Assembly (NCBI RefSeq): GCF_900114645.1
Contig: NZ_FOTR01000002.1
Location: 62,001-126,000 of the forward strand
Direction of reading: 5' to 3'
Source of the DNA: Gracilibacillus orientalis
Lineage (GTDB): Bacteria > Bacillota > Bacilli > Bacillales > Amphibacillaceae
DNA: 64,000 nt
How positions within the stretch are numbered: the first letter of the stretch is position 1; the number at the start of each line of letters is the position of its first letter. Below, piece after piece: positions 38,663-48,242 of this stretch. Position numbers and translations under genes: made by a program. The notes under the pieces were generated by a model. It did not search any database, was not told the origin of the DNA, and saw nothing but the letters and a program-made list of their open reading frames with translations.

Positions 38663-39613
38663 TTGAGCAACACATATAATAATAGCAAATTAAAAGTTTT
38701 TTCATTAAACTCCAACCTATCACTCGCTGAAGAAATCGTACATCATATTGGTATTGATTTAGGACAGTCTTCAGTTAAAACATTCAGTGATGGAGAAATA
38801 CAAATTAATATTGAAGAAAGCATCAGAGGTTGTGATGTATTTGTCATTCAATCTACCTATGATCCAGTAGAAGATCATATTATGGAGTTATTAATTATGA
38901 TTGATGCTTTAAAAAGGGCTTCTGCAGCATCAATAAATGTCGTGATTCCCTATTATGGTTATGCACGTCAAGATCGAAAATCTCGTGCACGGGAACCAAT
39001 TACAGCGAAACTAATTGCTGATTTAATACAAAAAGCTGGTGCAAACCGGATTATTTCCATCGATTTGCATGCACCTCAAGCACAGGGATTTTTCAATATT
39101 CCCGTAGATCCTATTTCAGCTGTTCCTATCATCGGAAGCTATTTGGATGCAAAACAACTAGAAGATATCGTTGTAGTGGCACCTGACCATAGTAGTGTAT
39201 CACGCGCTAGACATTTGGCTGATCAGTTAAAAGCAACGATAGCTATAGTAGATCGACGTGGTCCAAAAGATAATGCCTCAACTATTAATATCGTTGGTGA
39301 AGTAGAAAACAAAACAGCTATTATTATTGATGATATAATTGATACTGGGCGACGTATTACTTCAAGTGCAGAGGCGTTAAAAATTCACGGAACAAAGCAG
39401 ATTTATGCATGTACTACTCACCCTGTACTTTCAGGTATTGCCGTCGAAAAAATCGCTGAATCCGATATAAAAGAATTAATTGTTACCAATACGATCCCAT
39501 TATCAGAAGAAAAACAAATCGATAAAATTACTCAATTGACTGTCGGTCCTGTTGTTGCAGAAGGTATTATCCGCTTATATGAACATCAATCTGTCAGCTC
39601 ATTGTATAACTAA
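38663..39613 (+). CDS. prs: Ribose-phosphate pyrophosphokinase (PRPP synthetase) paralog
   Basis: Makes PRPP from ribose-5-P and ATP. 316 aa, start TTG 38663 behind AGGAGGG. Motifs: [45 protein letters not shown] (ATP loop), [25 protein letters not shown] and the PRPP loop [13 protein letters not shown]. Housekeeping prs of bacilli normally follows glmU; this context is different, so it is probably a second copy. The GmaR-like stretches are complete and it looks active. Confidence 0.93.
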   Translation: MSNTYNNSKLKVFSLNSNLSLAEEIVHHIGIDLGQSSVKTFSDGEIQINIEESIRGCDVFVIQSTYDPVEDHIMELLIMIDALKRASAASINVVIPYYGYARQDRKSRAREPITAKLIADLIQKAGANRIISIDLHAPQAQGFFNIPVDPISAVPIIGSYLDAKQLEDIVVVAPDHSSVSRARHLADQLKATIAIVDRRGPKDNASTINIVGEVENKTAIIIDDIIDTGRRITSSAEALKIHGTKQIYACTTHPVLSGIAVEKIAESDIKELIVTNTIPLSEEKQIDKITQLTVGPVVAEGIIRLYEHQSVSSLYN

Positions 39614-39631
39614 AAGCATCCTTTAATGATG

Positions 39632-39668
39632 GTAACTGGAATATAGGAACGTTCTTTATCCCAGTTAC
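39632..39668. terminator. Bidirectional terminator
   Basis: GTAACTGG (39632-39639) and CCAGTTAC (39661-39668), with a structured loop and TTTTTTC following on the plus strand, between prs and a convergent gene. Confidence 0.6.
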
Positions 39669-39686
39669 CTGAATTTTTTCTACCCT

Positions 39687-40109
39687 TCATTGTATCCAAA
39701 GCGCTCCCCTTCCCAATTCAATTGCTTCCAATTTAGTAAGTGTTTCTTGGCCTAATTCAATCACAAATGTCCTCATGATCCCTACGTCATTACAATTGGT
39801 ACCTCGCCTTTTTGTTTCAATTTGAAATACTCCCTCTTCTGTTATAGTAGTTTGTTCAATACTTTTCTCACAAGAGTTTTCCATTGTATAAGCAACAATC
39901 ATTGCTTCACCATCATTTATCGTAGGTGCGGATTTTTGAAAATCCACTTCTTCCCATACTTCATTCAATGCATCTTGATCCGTAATAACTTGAACATCTT
40001 TTTCTCCATCTATGCCTGCTTACTCACTAAGATATAACTCTCCTTCTCCCACATCTGAAAGACAACTGATTAGCAAAATAACAAGAAGAAAAGCCATTAT
40101 TTTTCTCAT
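39687..40109 (-). pseudogene. Small lipoprotein gene with an in-frame TAA
   Basis: The natural start is ATG 40109, behind AGGAGGAGG. It encodes a lipoprotein signal (MRKIMAFLLVILLISCLS, Cys after LLIS) and then DVGEGELYLSE. A TAA (40020-40022) stops it at codon 30, and the same frame continues as AGIDGEKDVQVITDQDALNEVWEEV to 39687. Joined, it is a ~140-aa exported protein. The downstream part could start at a TTG (39968) but has no SD. I recognise no family; the second part has Cys residues (SCEKS, NCND) that could form a disulfide. Confidence 0.72.
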
Positions 40110-40207
40110 CGTCCTCCTCCTTTTTTGTCAGTTTAGCATACACACTTTTTTTGCACACCTTTTGGGCGAATACATATGATAGCCATATAAAGAGAGGAAG
40201 AGATGTC

Positions 40208-40963
40208 ATGCAAAAAAAAGTATCTATACCACAATTAATTACCATCTTCTCCCCCATCTGTTTACTACTATTATGGGAATTTTGTTCTCAATTCGCGATA
40301 CTAGATCCGCGTTTTTTTCCGGCACCAACTTTAATTATACAAACACTAGTGCAGATGGGAGAGTCTGGGGAGCTTTTTACACACATCACAGTCAGTTTAA
40401 CTCGGATTATAATTGGGTTTTTACTCGGGGTTATTCCTGCGATCTGTATTGGGCTGTTAATGGGGATGTATCGGTATTTTCGACATTTTTTCTCGCCTAT
40501 CATTATGATTTTTATGCCGATTCCAACAATAGCGATGCTTCCTATTATCTTGATTTTATTTGGTATCGGAGAATTCTCGAAAGTAATTACGATTGCGATA
40601 AGCGTCTTTTTTCCAGTAGCTATTAATACCGCAGCAGGTGTTGCCAATATCGATAAAATCTACTTGGAAGTAGCAAAAAATTATCAAGCCAATGCGAAAG
40701 ACTTCTTTTTCAAAATTGCTCTGCCAGGTTCATTACCAGTTATGTTGGAAGGTATCCAAATGGGCCAGGCGATTGCATTATTGACGATAGTAGCGGCGGA
40801 AATGATTGGTGCATCTTCCGGGATCGGTTATTTAATTTGGATGAATTACAAAGCTTTTTTACTGCCACAGATGTATGTTGGATTACTACTTATTTCGTTT
40901 TTTGGTTACTTTTTCTCCTTATCGCTAAGAGGAATAGAACGAAAATTATTGCCCTGGAAATAA
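40208..40963 (+). CDS. ABC transporter permease, nitrate/sulfonate/thiamine-precursor type
   Basis: 251 aa from ATG 40208 (AGAGAGGAAGAG upstream). About six helices and the SsuC/TauC-like coupling motif VAKNYQANAKDFFFKIALPGSLPVMLEGIQMGQAIAL, followed by GASSGIGYLIW. First gene of a three-gene importer. No thiamine or other riboswitch is visible upstream, so the substrate (aromatic sulfonate, taurine, pyrimidine precursor) stays open. Confidence 0.9.
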   Translation: MQKKVSIPQLITIFSPICLLLLWEFCSQFAILDPRFFPAPTLIIQTLVQMGESGELFTHITVSLTRIIIGFLLGVIPAICIGLLMGMYRYFRHFFSPIIMIFMPIPTIAMLPIILILFGIGEFSKVITIAISVFFPVAINTAAGVANIDKIYLEVAKNYQANAKDFFFKIALPGSLPVMLEGIQMGQAIALLTIVAAEMIGASSGIGYLIWMNYKAFLLPQMYVGLLLISFFGYFFSLSLRGIERKLLPWK

Positions 40964-40983
40964 TGTAGAAAAGAGGGATAAAG

Positions 40984-41757
40984 TTGTCAAAAATTGAGAT
41001 TAATCAATTATCAAAAAAATTCATCAAACGAGATAAGTTTATAGATGCTTTACAAGATATCACATTATCGATTCAACAAGGTGAATTCGTTTGTTTATTA
41101 GGGCCGAGTGGCTGTGGAAAAACAACGTTACTTAGAATTTTAGCTAATTTAGAAAAAACGACTACTGGTGATGTATTCATTCAACAATTAGATAAAGAAA
41201 AGCCATTACAATCAATGGTTTTTCAGGAAAATGGTATCATTCCTTGGCTCACTGTCGAAGAAAATGTTGCGTTCGGATTAAAAATGAGACATTTACCAAG
41301 AGCTTACATTAAGGAGCGGACAGAGTTTTATTTATCCAAAGTTGGGTTAACCAATTTTAAACGTCTGTACCCTAAAGAACTTTCAGGCGGAATGAAACAA
41401 CGCGTCAGTATTGCGCGTGCTTTCGCTAATGACCCGGAAATTCTATTAATGGATGAACCATTTGCTGCCCTGGATGAACAAAATAAATTTATTTTACAAG
41501 AAGAATTACTTTCGATTTGGCAGGAAACAAAGAAAACTGTTCTTTTTATTACGCACAGTATTGATGAAGCATTGTTGCTAAGTGATCGAATTTTACTGAT
41601 GAGCTCACAGCCAGGAACAATTGTCAAAGACATTACGATTGAGATGGAACGGCCACGGTCTATCGAAAAAGTGCGGTCAGATTCAACCATGACAGACATT
41701 TTCTTAGATGTATGGGAGCACCTACAAAGTGAAGTAAAGCAAGCTAGGCTAAAGTGA
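40984..41757 (+). CDS. ABC transporter ATP-binding protein, SsuB/TauB type
   Basis: 257 aa with a TTG start (AAGAGGGA 5 nt upstream). Walker A GPSGCGKTT, Q-loop MVFQENGIIPW, signature LSGGMKQRVS, Walker B ILLMDEPFAALDE and the switch His in LFITHSIDEALLLSDRI. It drives the permease encoded 20 bp upstream. Confidence 0.94.
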   Translation: MSKIEINQLSKKFIKRDKFIDALQDITLSIQQGEFVCLLGPSGCGKTTLLRILANLEKTTTGDVFIQQLDKEKPLQSMVFQENGIIPWLTVEENVAFGLKMRHLPRAYIKERTEFYLSKVGLTNFKRLYPKELSGGMKQRVSIARAFANDPEILLMDEPFAALDEQNKFILQEELLSIWQETKKTVLFITHSIDEALLLSDRILLMSSQPGTIVKDITIEMERPRSIEKVRSDSTMTDIFLDVWEHLQSEVKQARLK

Positions 41758-41780
41758 GTAATATTAATGGAGGAATATCG

Positions 41781-42851
41781 ATGAAAAAGTTTCTATTTTT
41801 TATAATAACAGTTGTCGCGTTTTTGATTGTAAGTGGTTGTCAATCATCTGATTCTAGTCAACAAGATGGCGAAGAAAATACCGATTCATTATCTCCACTT
41901 GAAGAAACCTCCAAAGTCATCATTGCAGAAGATGGATCTGCTTCTGGAGCAGGTTTTTACATCGCAAAGGATAAAGGTTACTTTGAAGAATATAACATCG
42001 AAGTAGAATTTGCGACTTTTGGCAACAGTGATGAAATGCTACCTGCTGTTGCAGCGGGTGAAGTAGATGTAGCTGGTGGGATATCTTCCGCCTCTTTCTT
42101 CAATTCGATCGCACAAGGTATCGACGTACGCTTTATTGCCGACAAAGGTCATAACAATGACGGTAGCTCTTATTTTACCTTTGTCGTAAGAGATGATTTG
42201 AAAAATGAAATGACAGATTATCCAGATGTGAAGGGTAAGAAAATTGCCGTATCAACTGAAAATGGTGTGGATCATTATATTTACAATGAAATGCTAAAAC
42301 ATGCTGGAGTTTCTACAGACGAAGTTGAATTTGTCTTAATGAGTGACTTTAGTAATATGATGGCAGCAATGGGAAATAAACAAATTGACCTTGCTTTGCA
42401 GATTGAACCACTGATTACACAAGGGGAAAATCAAGACATTCACCAACGGTTCCTGGATGCAACAGATTATGCTCCTGAAGCACAAATAGCAATGGTTTTA
42501 GGTTCACCTAAGTTTTTAACAGAACGTCGGGATGTAGCAGTTCGTTTTATGGCAGCATATTTAAGAGGCGTACGTGATTACCATGATATCTTTATGAAGG
42601 AAGTCGATGACGAAGGTGAGGTTGTCTCCATCATGGCCAATCACACGGCATTAAAAGATGAAGAGTTGTGGACGGAAGTTGGGGTGACTGGCTTAAATCC
42701 TAATGGATACATTTTTGAAGAAGATGTAGAAAACCAATATCAATTCTATCAAGAAAATGGTGCGATTCAAGGTGAGCTAGATTTTGACAAAATTATAGAT
42801 ATGTCACTCGTTGAAGAAGCGCTAGATTTAATTGGAACATATGAAGAATAA
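41781..42851 (+). CDS. ABC transporter substrate-binding lipoprotein, NMT1/SsuA-like
   Basis: 356 aa from ATG 41781 (GGAGG SD). Lipobox VSGC (Cys20), an acidic linker, then the periplasmic-binding fold: ASGAGFYIAKDKGYFEEYNIEVEF, LPAVAAGEVDVAGGISSASFFN and MMAAMGNKQIDLALQIEPL. This is the NMT1/THI5-like and sulfonate-binding class. Third gene of the importer; the gap to the ATPase stop is 23 bp. Confidence 0.92.
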   Translation: MKKFLFFIITVVAFLIVSGCQSSDSSQQDGEENTDSLSPLEETSKVIIAEDGSASGAGFYIAKDKGYFEEYNIEVEFATFGNSDEMLPAVAAGEVDVAGGISSASFFNSIAQGIDVRFIADKGHNNDGSSYFTFVVRDDLKNEMTDYPDVKGKKIAVSTENGVDHYIYNEMLKHAGVSTDEVEFVLMSDFSNMMAAMGNKQIDLALQIEPLITQGENQDIHQRFLDATDYAPEAQIAMVLGSPKFLTERRDVAVRFMAAYLRGVRDYHDIFMKEVDDEGEVVSIMANHTALKDEELWTEVGVTGLNPNGYIFEEDVENQYQFYQENGAIQGELDFDKIIDMSLVEEALDLIGTYEE

Positions 42852-42983
42852 CGAACTCCTTCCTATTTTGATCTAATGAATCGATATCCCAAATTGTAAC
42901 AATGCAGGAAGTGGAAATAGGAGGGGATGAATGTACTTGATATTCCTTTTATGATAGACCATTTTTGTGGTTTTCCGCATCAT

Positions 42984-43096
42984 TTGTCCTTCATTTGCTC
43001 TATGAAGGACAATTCTTCTTCTATTCCACTTCTTTTGTCCTTCATTCTTCCTATGAAGGACAAATTTTTCAATGTTGCCCCTTTTTTGTCCTTCAT
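42984..43096. repeat. 51-bp repeat made of hairpins, 2.2 copies
   Basis: TTGTCCTTCAT starts at 42984, 43035 and 43086, exactly 51 bp apart. In the first two units it pairs with ATGAAGGACAA (43002-43012 and 43053-43063) across a 7-nt loop, giving two 11-bp hairpins; the third unit keeps only the left arm. It lies between convergent genes and may help end transcription. The remaining bases of 42852-43129 hold nothing I can support. Confidence 0.85.
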
Positions 43097-43129
43097 TCTA
43101 TCAATCATTCAAAAACAACAACTGCAAAG

Positions 43130-44923
43130 TTACTGTTGCAACAATTCTTCGACTACCCATTTTTTGCTTCTGTAGTAAATAACACCATTTTCTAAAACAG
43201 GTGCTTTTTCCTCATCTGTAGCAGGTGAACCATAAAACATATGAATAAATTGATGCTCACCTGGTTCAATTCTTGCTTTTATGGTCGGGATAACTGTTCT
43301 TTTTGTCATTATATTAGTATTGGCATTTGGAAATATGTGTGTCCCCTCACCTTTTCCAGCTAAGGATTGTGCCACAACACTACCATAAGGTGTTTGAGCA
43401 TTAGTTAGTGTCATTTTATTGTGCTGATCTTGGTTTGCTAAACCTAGTGCAAATCCGCCATCGGCAATATCCAAAGGTCTGGCTGTGTCGATTTGATGAA
43501 TGCGAACATGCCACGGAACTCCGGGAATAATCCATGTTTTAATCGTCACATCGTGCCATGGTTTCCATTTAAAATAAATCACATCTTCGATCCATGCTTT
43601 CTCTGTCACTGATCGCTTCACTCGATAAAGTTCGTCCTGTTCACTAACCGCAAGCATACAATCATATGCTCCTTGGTCTAATCCCCACTCTGCTCTGGGT
43701 ACACTAAACCCGAAATGGTTGGAATAAGCAAATTTTTCATATTTAGCTGAGGTGTGTGTATGGCCATTCGTATGCTGGTAGCCTGGTGTAAAAGCAACTA
43801 CATGATCAGATTTTTGATCACGTTCTAGTATAAATGACGCTTTTTCCTGAAATGATGTCGATGGCAAGGTTGGGAAACTATCTTCTTTCACTTGCCAAAA
43901 AGGATGTTCATCTGACAATGCTAAAATAAGAAACGTTTTAAACGCCCAATATGGAGAACCTGGTGCATTATAATTTTCAGCCATTAGTAGATTCGGATAT
44001 TGATAGCCAATCGATAATGTGCCATCTGGCAAAAGAATGTCCTGCTTACTCCAATAACGAAGATGTCTGAGAATGATCCCCTTGATAGTACGTAAAGGAA
44101 TGTCATCAAGTCCTGCATAGACATAAGCACTCCAAAATGAACACTGAGCAAAGCGATAAGTTAGACTGCGTCCGTATGGAAGTGCACGACCATCTTCACT
44201 AAACCAGTGGAGAAAATCTTTGGCAAACAAAGTAGCCCTGTCTTTATATACTTTCGAACGTTGTGGATCATCCTTTTCCATCATGGCAGCATAGAACAAC
44301 CCATAATAATGGAGTGCAAAAGGGGTGTAATAATCTACATGAGCTATTTCGCCATCCTTGTACCAGCCATCACCTAAATAAAAGTCTTCGAATCTATTTA
44401 AGTTTCGTTCGATGGTTGCCTGATCGTAAGGAGCATCAACTTTTTTCAATCCGATGTTGACGATTACAGCAAAAAATAACCAGTTACAATCATGTGCAGA
44501 ATGTTTATTTATTTGAGATAACCAGTTTACCAGATTTTCTTTCTGTTCTTCGGTGAGTGGTTCCCAAACGTGTTCTGGTGCTAAACACAACGTGTAACCA
44601 AATGCCGCCATCTCCACAATTCGTTGATCATAGTCTTGAATTTGACCCCAGTACCCCTTGCTTTGCGGATCAGTACCATTGATAATACCTTGCAAATGTT
44701 TAGACCATAAACCTGTACTGCCATTAGAAGCAAGTAAAGGTGCGGCTCCCCATAAAACTCTTGAAAAACATTCCAGACCTGCTACGTCCTCCGAATAAGC
44801 TGCAGCAGTCTGGCCAACGCGTATTCGTGAACTCGTTTCATCATAATATGGTGTGAGCGGTTCCCACATATCTGTTAATAATTTCTCGATATCTTGTTTC
44901 GTCTCTAAAGGATTCTGCTTCAT
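43130..44923 (-). CDS. DUF2264 family protein, probable intracellular glycoside hydrolase
   Basis: 597 aa, no signal peptide. The N-terminal two thirds are alpha-helical with YSEDVAGLECFSRVLWGAAPL, HDCNWLFFAVIVNIGL, FYLGDGWYKDGEIAHVDYYTPFALHYYGL and FSEDGRALPYGRSLTYRFAQCSFWSA, an (alpha/alpha)6 toroid as in several uronate-active enzymes. A beta-sandwich tail follows. DUF2264 proteins are found in polysaccharide loci, and I recall some being assigned beta-glucuronidase activity (GH154), but I cannot verify that here. Overlaps the heparinase-like gene (TAATG). Last gene of the locus. Confidence 0.85.
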   Translation of the reverse strand: MKQNPLETKQDIEKLLTDMWEPLTPYYDETSSRIRVGQTAAAYSEDVAGLECFSRVLWGAAPLLASNGSTGLWSKHLQGIINGTDPQSKGYWGQIQDYDQRIVEMAAFGYTLCLAPEHVWEPLTEEQKENLVNWLSQINKHSAHDCNWLFFAVIVNIGLKKVDAPYDQATIERNLNRFEDFYLGDGWYKDGEIAHVDYYTPFALHYYGLFYAAMMEKDDPQRSKVYKDRATLFAKDFLHWFSEDGRALPYGRSLTYRFAQCSFWSAYVYAGLDDIPLRTIKGIILRHLRYWSKQDILLPDGTLSIGYQYPNLLMAENYNAPGSPYWAFKTFLILALSDEHPFWQVKEDSFPTLPSTSFQEKASFILERDQKSDHVVAFTPGYQHTNGHTHTSAKYEKFAYSNHFGFSVPRAEWGLDQGAYDCMLAVSEQDELYRVKRSVTEKAWIEDVIYFKWKPWHDVTIKTWIIPGVPWHVRIHQIDTARPLDIADGGFALGLANQDQHNKMTLTNAQTPYGSVVAQSLAGKGEGTHIFPNANTNIMTKRTVIPTIKARIEPGEHQFIHMFYGSPATDEEKAPVLENGVIYYRSKKWVVEELLQQ

Positions 44924-46638
44924 TATTTCCCTCCTAAAAGGTTACATTCAAATCTAAGCGAAACCTGTTTATTCAGGCTTACCACTTCACATAAAATATG
45001 TAAATAACATTCGATTTCTCCCTGGTGATTTCGAAAGCTTTTTCTTTTCACAGTCGGAAGTACTATATCTTTTTCATATGAGATTTCCAACGTTTCTTTA
45101 TCGCCTTCTAAATAAAGCTTATTATCTTGCAAGTCAAAAGGAAGATCTTCTGCAATAAAAGATTCGACCAAGGACGATGGGGATTCATTAAATAAAAAAT
45201 TATCGATGATCACTAATTTAGGATGTTCTGTTTTATAGTACTGAAAACTGCGGGTAAATTGCAGTTGACCCGGGTATGCTCTGCTTAAATCCAGTTCAAT
45301 TTCATCATAATTATTGTTTTGCTCCGCATGGATTATTTCACCATAAAATCTCGCACCTTCTTGCTGATAGAACCCATTAACGACAGGAACTGAATGCCCT
45401 TCTGCACTATTGCAAATAAACTGATATCGTTTGTCACTAAAATAATCTTTATGATATTGGCCAGACCCTAAATCTCGCAAAAAAACATTTCCACGACTGT
45501 AAAGGATAAATTGACCAATATCATTATGATTGTGTGGTTCATGATTGTGTCCTGCCTTCACAGCAAATGCGTGTTGTTCGATACGCGATAGAAAGATAGA
45601 CGAATCTTCCATCAGGCAGCTCCCTGTAGGCCAATTTCTTCCTTTTAGCTTTGGATCATACCAGCATAATTCGCGTATTGCAGGAGCCCATCTTCCACAG
45701 TGATCGACAATGGATGTCGTTGCCAAACTCTCGGTTGGTACATGTACCTCAGAGAATTTTTTATGCAAATAATGTGTAAATCCAATCATCGGTGCCGCAG
45801 TTGGTGCTGCATCTGAGAAATTAACCACGGTATTGTCCGCTAAAAAGACTTTTTGCTGAAACAGTGCAACCGCTTTAACTTTCGGATATTCAAATAAATC
45901 GATATTCCGATAACGTTTTAAAAGATCAGCAAAATAGACAAAATAACCAAACCCATATTGCCAGTAACCATAGCCTTCAGTACAAGCTCCATCTTCTTCA
46001 AATCCTGCTAAATAATAATTCATCGTTTGTATCACTCGGTCGATAATTAGACTTTGTTTACGGTCTCCGTTCATCAAGTATAAAGCAGCTGCGCCGATCG
46101 ATCCTCCACACACAGAAGCCCAATTATGTGTCGCCTTTTCCCAATGAAAAGAACCATCTAAAAAAGGAATGAACACACGACGATCAATTTCAATTTTTAC
46201 TTTCTCCACAAGGAAATCGTCCAAATGCTCCCCGAAGAAATGGATCATTTCCGCTAAAGTAAATGCTGTCTCTGCCGCAAAAAGGTCAACAGTGTATTGC
46301 AGTTGATTAGTTTGTTGATAGGTTTTATAGTCTTGCTCCTCGAATTGCCTATCCAAATGTGCAGGAAGACACCATGTAAATTCATTACAAACCTGCCATA
46401 TTTCATTTTCTAACGCTTCTGTGTACGCTTGCCTTTCTGGATAAAGGAATTGGAGTAAACCAAATGTCGTTAACCTTTTTCGCTGCAAAAAATATAGTGC
46501 TTCGTAACTTTGACGATCACCGTTACGCATAAATTTTCGGTACGTATCAAAGCTAATGCTAACAGTAGATGTCTGCAGAAACTGCTCCGCCTCTTTCTCC
46601 AGTTGTGCTATAACGCTACTTCTCCAATCTGTCTTCAT
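44923..46638 (-). CDS. Heparinase II/III-like protein
   Basis: 571 aa, no signal peptide. N-terminal helical toroid (WEKATHNWASVCGGSIGAAALY, CTEGYGYWQYGFGYFVYFADLL) and a C-terminal beta-sandwich starting around KAGHNHEPHNHNDIGQFILYSRG, the conserved His/Asn cluster of heparinase II/III-type lyases. Such enzymes cleave at uronic acids by beta-elimination. Without a secretion signal it should act on imported oligosaccharides. Paired with the DUF2264 gene downstream and overlapping the response-regulator gene by 4 nt upstream. Confidence 0.88.
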   Translation of the reverse strand: MKTDWRSSVIAQLEKEAEQFLQTSTVSISFDTYRKFMRNGDRQSYEALYFLQRKRLTTFGLLQFLYPERQAYTEALENEIWQVCNEFTWCLPAHLDRQFEEQDYKTYQQTNQLQYTVDLFAAETAFTLAEMIHFFGEHLDDFLVEKVKIEIDRRVFIPFLDGSFHWEKATHNWASVCGGSIGAAALYLMNGDRKQSLIIDRVIQTMNYYLAGFEEDGACTEGYGYWQYGFGYFVYFADLLKRYRNIDLFEYPKVKAVALFQQKVFLADNTVVNFSDAAPTAAPMIGFTHYLHKKFSEVHVPTESLATTSIVDHCGRWAPAIRELCWYDPKLKGRNWPTGSCLMEDSSIFLSRIEQHAFAVKAGHNHEPHNHNDIGQFILYSRGNVFLRDLGSGQYHKDYFSDKRYQFICNSAEGHSVPVVNGFYQQEGARFYGEIIHAEQNNNYDEIELDLSRAYPGQLQFTRSFQYYKTEHPKLVIIDNFLFNESPSSLVESFIAEDLPFDLQDNKLYLEGDKETLEISYEKDIVLPTVKRKSFRNHQGEIECYLHILCEVVSLNKQVSLRFECNLLGGK

Positions 46639-48242
46639 TTAGCATTAGCTCCATTCCATTTTCGTCCTCTATATTCTAGCGGCGTACACCCTGCCTGCTT
46701 TTTAAATATTTTAATAAAATAACTTTGATTATCATATCCGAGTTGTTCACATATTTGTCCAACGGAGTCACTTGTTAATTCTAGTAATTCTTTGGCTCTT
46801 TCTACTTTTCTTTGTTTGACATATTCTACAAAAGTAATGTCCATCTCTTTTTTAAAAAGCCTGCTAAAATAACTAGCATTTAAATATAAATATTCCGCCA
46901 CATCATCTAAAGATAGTTTTTTTTGTATATTATCTGCAACATAGTAACATGCTTGAACAACATCTTTATGATAATTGTTTTTCAATTGTTGTGTTGTTTC
47001 TTTCAAGCATTTTTCGGCATAGTGATTAAACCATCCGTGTAGTTCATATATGGTATCTAACAGAAAAACCTCTTCTTGTATAGATTCCGCATGATAATTA
47101 GATTGAAAATACGGGATCGTTCGCAATCGCATATTTACATCTAAAATCATTCGAAGAAACCATTCTTTGACTACCTTTGGTTCATACTGCTTCGATATAC
47201 AAAAACCTATCCATTTGGTCAGGTTTTCTTTAAATGACAAAAGATTGCGTTGAAACATCGCTTTTTTTAGTTCGTTCGTTACATCCTGATAATAATTAAA
47301 AATCTCTTGTCCATGATAGGTTGGAGCTGTTTTCTCTAGAGTAGCAATCGAATTATTATCAGTGAAAAAAATCTGTTTTTCACTATTTATTAACGACAGG
47401 ATTTCTGATTTTAATAAGGATAGATCACTTTTATTTCCTATCAAAAAGCTTACTTGTATATTTAAATAATGATTCAGAGATTGTTGCAGTTCTTTCAATA
47501 AATCACGTAATTCAGCAAAAATATCATACTTAATGGTTAAATAATCAGGATAAAATAGAAAACCTTTGTTTTGCTCATAATGAATGCAGAATACCTTATC
47601 CATTTCTTTTTCATCAATTATTTCTCTCATAATATTATAGATTGCGAATTGTAATGTATCATCAGAAATAAAGTTTTTCTTCACCTGATAATAATCATTT
47701 ATAAAAAAATAAGCCGGAATATAAGGCATACTCTGATCCAATATATCCAATAATTTATTGGATGAGTCTTGAACAAACTGACGCAAATGCTTTTGATTTT
47801 CCATATCATAATTCATTTTTATTTTATGTCGTAATTGTTTTACTTCTACCACTTTTGAAGTGTCATTATCTAATCGTCTTTTACAGGCAATTAAAATCTC
47901 TTCTAAATCTTCCGGGTTAAGTGATTCCTTTAATATATAGTCTTTTACATCTAATTTAATCGCTTGCTGGGCATATGAGAATTCATTATGACAGGAGATG
48001 ATCGCTACTTGTATATTGGACTTCTTTTTTTTCAGTGCTTTTGTAAGCTCAATTCCATCCATTTTAGGCATACCTATATCCGTAATTAGAATGTCTGGCA
48101 TCTCTTCTTTTGCATAATGGAAGGCTTGCAATCCATTCTCATGTGTACTCACTAATTCTAAACCTAGCTGCTCCCAATTAATTGTTTCAGATAAAAACTC
48201 AATCGTTGGATAATCATCATCAACTAACATGACTTTGTACAT
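46635..48242 (-). CDS. YesN-type response regulator with AraC DNA-binding domain
   Basis: About 535 aa from ATG 48242 (GGTGGTGAAGG upstream). N-terminal receiver: VMLVDDDYPT and the phospho-Asp in PDILITDIGMPKMDGIEL, with switch Lys in DYILKE. A long central region of unknown fold, and a C-terminal AraC helix-turn-helix pair (LSLDDVAEYLYLNASYFSRLFKKEMDITF, ICEQLGYDNQSYFIKIFKKQAGCTPLEYRG). Partner of the adjacent YesM-type kinase; likely activator of this locus. Confidence 0.94.
   Translation of the reverse strand: MYKVMLVDDDYPTIEFLSETINWEQLGLELVSTHENGLQAFHYAKEEMPDILITDIGMPKMDGIELTKALKKKKSNIQVAIISCHNEFSYAQQAIKLDVKDYILKESLNPEDLEEILIACKRRLDNDTSKVVEVKQLRHKIKMNYDMENQKHLRQFVQDSSNKLLDILDQSMPYIPAYFFINDYYQVKKNFISDDTLQFAIYNIMREIIDEKEMDKVFCIHYEQNKGFLFYPDYLTIKYDIFAELRDLLKELQQSLNHYLNIQVSFLIGNKSDLSLLKSEILSLINSEKQIFFTDNNSIATLEKTAPTYHGQEIFNYYQDVTNELKKAMFQRNLLSFKENLTKWIGFCISKQYEPKVVKEWFLRMILDVNMRLRTIPYFQSNYHAESIQEEVFLLDTIYELHGWFNHYAEKCLKETTQQLKNNYHKDVVQACYYVADNIQKKLSLDDVAEYLYLNASYFSRLFKKEMDITFVEYVKQRKVERAKELLELTSDSVGQICEQLGYDNQSYFIKIFKKQAGCTPLEYRGRKWNGANAK

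Noticed and set aside
40110-40207. Thiamine riboswitch upstream of the NMT1-like importer
   Set aside because: No TPP-box sequence (CTGAGA and ACCTGATCTGG-like elements) is visible and the leader is too short.
40027-40257. 76-codon minus-strand frame overlapping the permease start
   Set aside because: It lies out of frame over the lipoprotein signal peptide and the permease promoter; no SD and no family.
42984-43096. CRISPR-like regular repeats
   Set aside because: Units are adjacent hairpins without unique spacers of constant length, only 2.2 copies, and no cas genes.
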